Below, in pieces: positions 58,941 through 64,000 of a stretch of 64,000 bases of DNA; positions within the stretch are counted from its first letter, which is position 1; the number at the start of each line of letters is the position of its first letter. Both the position numbers and the translations under genes were made by a program. The notes under the pieces are model-generated. The model had not been told where the DNA came from and ran no database searches. It was given only the letters and a program-made list of their open reading frames with translations. This stretch comes from Helicobacter jaachi. Its GTDB lineage: Bacteria; Campylobacterota; Campylobacteria; Campylobacterales; Helicobacteraceae. The DNA is taken from NCBI RefSeq assembly GCF_000763135.2, contig NZ_JRPR02000001.1:124001-188000 (forward strand). The letters run 5' to 3'.

Positions 58941-59645
58941 TTATTTTATACGATAAAAGCAGTAGTGTGTGAGTAATAAAATTTGCAAAGGCAGCATGAA
59001 AAAATTTACAAACGGGATAAGGCTAAGCAAATACGCACAAATGCTTATAGCGTGGTTTTTCCCTCGCGCAGATTCTGTAAGTGCTAAAAAATGCGCTCTA
59101 TCCATCATAGAGCTGCCCACATCATAAAAAAGTGTAGTTTTAAAAAACCAATAAGTAAGCAGTATCAAAAGCACCTGCGAGATAACAGGCAAAGCCCACG
59201 ATAAGCCAAGGCAGAGTATAAAACCTATAAGGAATAAAAATGCGATTTTGATAAAGCACCACAGACTTTGAGCGAGATTATCAAAGCCGCCTTTTGGTAT
59301 ATCTTTATAATATCTTTTATGCACAAAGCTTACGATTATAGGCGCGTAAAACACGGCTACAAGGAGATTAAGCAGCAAAATTATGGCAAAAAAAGTCGCA
59401 CCAAATATTGTATAGATGATGACTTTTGCCAAAATCGTAATGAGCGGCGCTAGAAAGCTTAGCACCATGCTATCTTCTGCACTCCACTCTTGCACAAAAG
59501 AGAGCGCCCATTCTTTAATCGCCACTCCAAAGGTTACAAATAGCACAAACCACACAAGCATACCAAGCAGGCAAGGCAAAAGCGTGAGTAATAGAATCTG
59601 TGGGCTAAAAAAATCCCTCAAACTTCTTGTAAAAATATCGCTCAT
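58941..59645 (-). CDS. EI24/CysZ-like membrane protein
   Basis: 234 residues with about six transmembrane helices and an amphipathic N terminus. Family-like segments are FTRSLRDFFSPQILLLTLLP at the start, and FYAPIIVSFVHKRYY and a final YLLSLIPFVNFFMLP. EI24-domain proteins include sulfate importer CysZ; here the substrate is unknown. Start overlaps the flgK stop by four bases (ATGA), so it is translated with the flagellar genes. Confidence 0.75.
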   Translation of the reverse strand: MSDIFTRSLRDFFSPQILLLTLLPCLLGMLVWFVLFVTFGVAIKEWALSFVQEWSAEDSMVLSFLAPLITILAKVIIYTIFGATFFAIILLLNLLVAVFYAPIIVSFVHKRYYKDIPKGGFDNLAQSLWCFIKIAFLFLIGFILCLGLSWALPVISQVLLILLTYWFFKTTLFYDVGSSMMDRAHFLALTESARGKNHAISICAYLLSLIPFVNFFMLPLQILLLTHYCFYRIK

Positions 59646-61462
59646 TGTTTGATACCAAGCAGAGTTTCTATCATTCTATCAATGGTAGTGATGACTTTTG
59701 CATTTGCCGCATAGCCGCCTTGAAATTTAATAAGATTTACCATTTCTTCATCAAGGCTTACTTGCGATATAGCCAAATGCTCTTTTTTTACAGCCGATAG
59801 CACGGCATCTTTAGTTTCTTTGGTGCGTTGGGCGGCTTCTGTTTGATTAGCCACGCGTCCGGCTAAGAATTGAAAATATTCAGGGATTCTCATCTGTTGC
59901 TTTTCGTATTTATTCACATAAAAATCCACATCATCATATTGTAATTGCTGCATCATATTAGCCACATCAAAGTTTCCATTCACAGGCGTGAGCCATGGGC
60001 GGATAAGCGTGGCGTCTTTAGCATATTCGCGGCTTAGGGCGATATCATGCGCATCTTGCCCTTCAAAAAATTTATTTAATCCAAATGCGCCTGTAAAATT
60101 ACTGCCCTTATCTTGAATAGCCACATATAGCCCTTGTGAAGGGTTTTTGGCTAGGATATTAAACTCCTGCGTGCCATTATCATAATAGGCGCGGAAGTAA
60201 TCATCGACATCATTTAGGGCGTTATTGTCTTTATTATCATCCGTATTGGCATTAATTTGCCTCACTACATCGTGCATAGTGGTGATTCTATCAATATTTA
60301 TCGTTTTGCGCGCGATTTCATCTCCTTGCGTGCCATACACGACAATATCAAAGCTACCCTCTTTAATATTATAATTGCTATCCACTAGCGCATTTAAGCT
60401 CCACACATCAAGCTTGTCGCTGCGGATTTGATTAGCCGCGCTTTGAGAGTAAATGCTATTTGTCGCCTCAATAAAGCCTTTAGCAAAAATATCAAGATGA
60501 TTAATATAATCTTGGATTTTCCCCACGCGCGTGCCATCTGCTCCAGAATTATATAGGCTAATGAGCGAGCCAGCCTTGCCTTGCACGATTTTATCTGTAA
60601 TCTCAACAGTTTTAAAATCATCGCCTTGAAAATACACGCGGTTAAGGTTTAGATGATTATCATCTTTTTTAAGCACGATGGGGTGATACATCGCCCCATC
60701 AACGATATTAAAGCCAAAGCCGATATTTAGTACATATTCATCATCAAAATCAGCAAGCTTTGGGTGGATTGAGGCATTAGAATCTAGATGATTTTTAAAA
60801 ACATTAGCGCCTACAAGCGTTTGGAGATTGTATTCTAGCTCATCGCGCCTATCACGCAGCTCATTGGCTTGCTTAAGCTCCCTTTGGTCTTCCATTTCTT
60901 TGAGCTTGCCATTAATGTGGGCAATCTCTTTAGCAATGCGATTGACTTCATTAATCGTTACTTCTAATTCCTCGCTTGCTTTTTGCTGCAATCTCACAAG
61001 TCTAGCGCGCGTATCTTTAATATTTGTGCTTAATACTTGCGCATTTTTGGCTAGAACTTGCTTTTGTGCGGGGTCTGTGGAGTTTTTAGCCAAATCTTTC
61101 CATGCATTAAAATATTCCTCCAAATCATTATAAATTCCCACGCCATCAACTTCAGGAAAAAATGCCGAAGCCTCCCGCAGTGTCGTAAAATGCGTATCAT
61201 AATACTGTGCTTCTTCAGCGGCTTTGCGGTAGCGATTAAAGACAAATTCATCATGGATTCTCTGTATAGTCTCTATGCTCACGCCTCTACCAAGATTATA
61301 ATCTTGATAATATAGCGGGCGTTCAGGGCGCACAAGCACGCGTTGGCGGCTGTAAAACTCATCACTTGCGTTTGAGATGTTATTGCCTGTTACATCAACC
61401 ATAAGTTGATGAGCTTGCAACCCCGTGTAAGAAGTATTAAGAGAAGATAAAATACCGCCCAT
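59642..61462 (-). CDS. flgK: Flagellar hook-associated protein 1 FlgK
   Basis: Hook-filament junction protein, 606 residues. N terminus SSLNTSYTGLQAHQLMVDVTGNNISNASDEFYSRQRV is the rod/hook-type signature; the C terminus (EEMVNLIKFQGGYAANAKVITTIDRMIETLLGI) forms the paired coiled coil. AGGACTGAT precedes ATG 61462. Nine bases follow the flgN stop. Confidence 0.95.
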   Translation of the reverse strand: MGGILSSLNTSYTGLQAHQLMVDVTGNNISNASDEFYSRQRVLVRPERPLYYQDYNLGRGVSIETIQRIHDEFVFNRYRKAAEEAQYYDTHFTTLREASAFFPEVDGVGIYNDLEEYFNAWKDLAKNSTDPAQKQVLAKNAQVLSTNIKDTRARLVRLQQKASEELEVTINEVNRIAKEIAHINGKLKEMEDQRELKQANELRDRRDELEYNLQTLVGANVFKNHLDSNASIHPKLADFDDEYVLNIGFGFNIVDGAMYHPIVLKKDDNHLNLNRVYFQGDDFKTVEITDKIVQGKAGSLISLYNSGADGTRVGKIQDYINHLDIFAKGFIEATNSIYSQSAANQIRSDKLDVWSLNALVDSNYNIKEGSFDIVVYGTQGDEIARKTINIDRITTMHDVVRQINANTDDNKDNNALNDVDDYFRAYYDNGTQEFNILAKNPSQGLYVAIQDKGSNFTGAFGLNKFFEGQDAHDIALSREYAKDATLIRPWLTPVNGNFDVANMMQQLQYDDVDFYVNKYEKQQMRIPEYFQFLAGRVANQTEAAQRTKETKDAVLSAVKKEHLAISQVSLDEEMVNLIKFQGGYAANAKVITTIDRMIETLLGIKQ

Positions 61463-61470
61463 ATCAGTCC

Positions 61471-61896
61471 TTAGGCTTGGATTTTAAGCAAGTGGCTTTG
61501 AGGTCTATGATGCTCATAGCCGTCATTTTCATGCGGTATAACCCTTTGTATGAGTGAGTTGTAAAACTCTGCCACAGCAAAGGCGCTTCTAGCGTAATTT
61601 GCATTTAATTCTTTAAGTCGCTCAAGGCTATCTCGCATAGAATCTAAGAGCGCGCTTGCCTCATCATCGAGGAGTTCTTTGAGCGTTTTATGAGGATTTT
61701 TCTCACATAGCATAAGCATTTCTTGGTGTAGCAGCGACTTTTTAGCCTCAAATGCCTTCACAAGCTCATCTTTTTGCGCAATGCGGGCAAAAATGGCTTC
61801 ATGGTTTGCCACTTGTATATCGGCATTGTCAAGTTGGGTTAATTCTATAAGTGCGTTTAAATCAGCGATTGCACCATTAATGTAAGTGTGTAGCAT
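61471..61896 (-). CDS. flgN: FlgN-like flagellar chaperone
   Basis: 141 residues, mostly helical with a long heptad-like central region (AIFARIAQKDELVKAFEAKKSLL, then LLDSMRDSLERLKELN). Position directly before flgK and after flgM, and size, fit FlgN, the export chaperone for FlgK/FlgL. Sequence similarity is weak, so the call rests mainly on context. Confidence 0.7.
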   Translation of the reverse strand: MLHTYINGAIADLNALIELTQLDNADIQVANHEAIFARIAQKDELVKAFEAKKSLLHQEMLMLCEKNPHKTLKELLDDEASALLDSMRDSLERLKELNANYARSAFAVAEFYNSLIQRVIPHENDGYEHHRPQSHLLKIQA

Positions 61897-61950
61897 AGCC
61901 TATCCTAAATACTCCACTTAGCATAATGATGCTAGAAGTGGATAAGATTT

Positions 61951-62163
61951 TTATAGGTTAAGCAAATTTGATGCCATTTTTTCGGAAGTTTGCTGCAAAT
62001 CAATCTTGTATTCACCATTTTTGATTTGCTCTTTGATTTGCTCTGCTTTTGAGAGCTGCACTTCCTCTTTTTCTTTTACTTCATTGCTTTCATTTTGTTT
62101 ATTAAGCGCGTCTCTGTTGAGGATTGTTGCGGCTTGCACGCCCGTATTTACACCATTTACCAT
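61951..62163 (-). CDS. flgM: Anti-sigma-28 factor FlgM
   Basis: 70 residues. The C-terminal sigma-binding part (SKAEQIKEQIKNGEYKIDLQQTSEKMASNLLNL, about 38-70) fits FlgM, which holds FliA until hook completion. AAGGAGT precedes ATG 62163. Position before flgN-flgK is the usual flagellar order. No sigma-28 promoter could be read with confidence upstream. Confidence 0.85.
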   Translation of the reverse strand: MVNGVNTGVQAATILNRDALNKQNESNEVKEKEEVQLSKAEQIKEQIKNGEYKIDLQQTSEKMASNLLNL

Positions 62164-62242
62164 AGGACACTCCTTTTTAAGTGATTTAATGCCAAATCGA
62201 CTAAATTATAAAAAACTTTAGTCTTTAGAGCATAATTTTTCA

Positions 62243-62431
62243 TTATTTCACATATCCTTGCATTTCTTGCTTAAAGTCTTTAAGCGTTGTGACATTTTTA
62301 GGGGTTTCTGAGCTAAAAAGTGGCTTATTTGCATCGGCGCGATAAGTCCAAATCCCAAGCAGCAAGAGCGCATATAAAAGCGCCACAAAGCTAAGTGTAG
62401 GGCAAAGCCAGTTTTTTAAATTCGTGTTCAT
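62243..62431 (-). CDS. Small single-pass membrane protein, unknown
   Basis: 62 residues; not recognised. One helix (LSFVALLYALLLLGIWTY, about 14-31), then a short Lys-rich tail. AGGAGG before ATG 62431 is a strong ribosome site, which supports it as real. It lies between flgM and the divergent csd3 gene. Confidence 0.6.
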   Translation of the reverse strand: MNTNLKNWLCPTLSFVALLYALLLLGIWTYRADANKPLFSSETPKNVTTLKDFKQEMQGYVK

Positions 62432-62490
62432 ACAACCTCCTAAAAATATAAAAAGCTAGATTCTATAAATCGGGCTTATCATCGCTATTT

Positions 62491-62540
62491 TTATAGAATC
62501 TAACCTCAAAAAAAACAAGTCGATAGATGCTTAAAGCAGC
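62491..62540 (+). repeat. Dispersed intergenic repeat, copy 6 (truncated)
   Basis: Only the first ~50 bases of the element: TTATAGAATCTAACCTC, GTCGATAGATGCTTAAAGC. Similarity stops after that. It lies between divergent genes at 62243 and 62672. Confidence 0.8.
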
Positions 62541-62671
62541 CACGCCCAAAGCATAGCAAAAACAATGCCAAAGGATTGCAAAGGGAGTATTTTAACATCT
62601 CTATTAAAATTTTTATATTAGAATCTGCGCTTTTAGCTCAAAATAAGACAATCTAAAGGTATTAATCACAA

Positions 62672-63901
62672 ATGAAAAAACTATTTTTCCTTATGAGTAT
62701 ATGCGGCACTTTATGCTTTGGTGCGACTGCGCATAGCCAGGCTTGGGGGGCGGGCTATACATTCTTTGCTTTTTTTCAAAAATACAATATCCCAACAAGT
62801 GTCTATTATAATCTTTCAGCCAAAGATAGGGAGCTTATTTCAGAAGTGTATGCGGGCGTTACTTACTACACGCTTTTAGATGATAATGGAGGCTTGCTGC
62901 AAGCGCTCATTCCCATAGGTGATGGTATGCAAATCCACATTTTCAAGCGCAATGGCGAATATGTGCTTGATTTCACGCCTATGATTTATTTTGAGCAAGA
63001 GCAAACCATAAGCCTCTCTATCCAGAAGTCCCCCTATCAAGATTTGCTTGAAATGACTAATGATAACGGCTTGGTGAGCGAGTTTCTTAACGCTTATAAA
63101 AATAGTGTCAATTTTAGAAATATGTTAAAAAATGATAGATTAGCAGTAATTTATGAGCGCAAGTATCGCCTTGGCAAGCCTTTGAAAAACGCAAGAGTAA
63201 AGGCTGCGGTGGTAGAGATTAATAAAAAATTACATTATATCTTTAGCTTCAATGGACGCTATTACAATAAAGAGGGCAAGGAGATTCAGGGCTTTTTGCT
63301 CCAAACTCCCGTAGCAGGCGCTAGAATAAGCTCAAGATTTTCACTTGGTAGGCGACACCCCATACTTGGCACGATTCGCCCACACTATGGCGTGGATTAT
63401 GCCGCTCCTAAAGGCACACCCATCGTGGCTGCTGCCGATGGCGTGGTGATTTATGCAAGCAAAAGGGGCGGATATGGCAATCTTATTGAGATTGTGCATG
63501 GAAATAACCTTAAAACCCTCTATGCGCATATGAATTCCTTTGCTGCGGGCATAAGGGTGGGTAAAAAAGTCAAAAGAGGGCAGCTTATTGGGCGAGTTGG
63601 CTCAACGGGGCTAAGCACAGGACCGCATTTACACTTTGGGCTTTATCGCAATAATGTGCCAATTAATCCCCTCTCAAGCGTTAAATCTGTAAGCAAAGAG
63701 CTACAAGGCAAGGATAAGCAAGCCTTTAATGCGCTTGTTTCGCATTTCACGCCCATTTTGCAAAATGCCCTAGAAAATAAGACTAATACTATTAGCGCAA
63801 ACGAGAATCTTAATACTCCAAATGAGCCAGAGCAAATGATAGAAAATCCAAATAATCAAACCAATCTAGATTCTCAAATCCCTACTCAAGATAAGCCATG
63901 A
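62672..63901 (+). CDS. csd3: Csd3/HdpA-like M23 peptidoglycan endopeptidase / carboxypeptidase
   Basis: Periplasmic zinc peptidase that trims peptidoglycan crosslinks and sets helical cell shape in H. pylori; 409 residues. Signal peptide (LFFLMSICGTLCFGATA), an N-terminal latch-type region, then the LytM domain: HPILGTIRPHYGVDYAAPKGTP (H and D ligands, about 229-250), TLYAHMNSFA and GLSTGPHLHFGLY (last HxH). A Gln/Asn-rich tail follows. The ribosome site is weak (AAAGG, 11 bases before ATG). Confidence 0.9.
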   Translation: MKKLFFLMSICGTLCFGATAHSQAWGAGYTFFAFFQKYNIPTSVYYNLSAKDRELISEVYAGVTYYTLLDDNGGLLQALIPIGDGMQIHIFKRNGEYVLDFTPMIYFEQEQTISLSIQKSPYQDLLEMTNDNGLVSEFLNAYKNSVNFRNMLKNDRLAVIYERKYRLGKPLKNARVKAAVVEINKKLHYIFSFNGRYYNKEGKEIQGFLLQTPVAGARISSRFSLGRRHPILGTIRPHYGVDYAAPKGTPIVAAADGVVIYASKRGGYGNLIEIVHGNNLKTLYAHMNSFAAGIRVGKKVKRGQLIGRVGSTGLSTGPHLHFGLYRNNVPINPLSSVKSVSKELQGKDKQAFNALVSHFTPILQNALENKTNTISANENLNTPNEPEQMIENPNNQTNLDSQIPTQDKP

Positions 63902-64000
63902 AACATCTTCTCTCCCCACTTTCTCATATCAGCAATGTAAGTTTTTGTGAGTGCGTAGATTCTAAGTATGTAAAAGCTCTGCGCATGCTCTATAGTGAAA
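63898..64000 (+). CDS. Unidentified gene, 3' end outside window
   Basis: ATG 63898 overlaps the csd3 stop by four bases (ATGA). The open frame starts MKHLLSPLSHISNVSFCECV and stays open to the edge. Too short to assign. Confidence 0.55.
   Translation, partial: MKHLLSPLSHISNVSFCECVDSKYVKALRMLYSE

Noticed and set aside
62164-62242. Sigma-28 or sigma-54 promoter for flgM
   Set aside because: Partial matches only (CGAT, TGGCA without the downstream GC at the right spacing).

Overview
The window looks like chromosomal DNA of a Helicobacter species (Campylobacterota). It is AT-rich and tightly packed. It carries the flagellar/chemotaxis set typical of the genus (ChePep, CheV, CheA with a fused receiver, CheW, FliP, FliR, FlgH, FlgK, FlgM, PseF), a fumarate reductase frdCAB operon and a CopA/CopZ pair. 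Several blocks keep the gene order I remember from H. pylori: argS-tatA-gmk-chePep/nucT, guaB-gatA, aroC-rnc-rnhA-TPR, glmU/fliP, frdCAB plus a phospholipase D gene, ndk-yceD-rpmF-plsX-fabH, hrcA-grpE-dnaK and cheV-cheA-cheW. Genes such as the alpha carbonic anhydrase, a LigE-type DNA ligase and a MetF-like protein fit an enterohepatic species, but I cannot name it. No tRNA, rRNA, CRISPR array or intact insertion sequence was seen.

Layout. 1-2.4 kb: a TonB-dependent receptor running off the left edge and switched off by a C11 tract. 2.5-12 kb: flavodoxin, AzlCD, ArgS, TatA, Gmk, the polar chemotaxis protein ChePep, NucT nuclease, a phosphoesterase, FliR and XseB. 12-19 kb: GuaB, GatA, AroC, Rnc, RnhA, a TPR protein and a SurA-like chaperone. 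19-22 kb: an MFS exporter and a small accessory group (small membrane protein, unknown anchored protein, XRE regulator with a palindromic operator candidate). 22-31 kb: TrmA-like, FliP, GlmU, ThiS, a tetraheme cytochrome, a PLD lipoprotein and frdCAB. 31-43 kb: MsbA-like ABC transporter, CopZ, CopA, a phosphoesterase, FabH/PlsX/L32/YceD/Ndk, LigE, a GDP-mannose enzyme and SerB. 43-52 kb: MetF-like protein, carbonic anhydrase, CheW/CheA/CheV, an LpxH-like enzyme, ArgC, PepD and an aldolase-II protein. 52-64 kb: HrcA/GrpE/DnaK, a phase-variable FkbM methyltransferase, PseF, FlgH, an EI24 membrane protein, FlgK/FlgN/FlgM, Csd3 and the first codons of one more gene.

The strongest unexplained signal is a short palindromic word, AGAWTCT (AGAATCT or AGATTCT, usually with T or C before it and A or G after). 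I counted about 190 copies by eye, against about 8 expected by chance. It lies in coding and non-coding DNA on both strands. Inside genes it writes Glu-Ser or Asp-Ser pairs into poorly conserved segments. In inverted pairs it forms hairpins at gene ends, as DNA uptake sequences do in Neisseria and Pasteurellaceae. It also bounds a dispersed intergenic repeat of about 150 bp, seen in six copies, two of which flank copA in inverted orientation. The window encodes two proteins plausibly tied to DNA uptake (NucT and a periplasmic LigE-type ligase), so an uptake or genome-marking role is a testable idea, not a conclusion. Two long homopolymers (C11 in the receptor, G15 in the FkbM gene) are phase-variation switches, read here as OFF and ON respectively.
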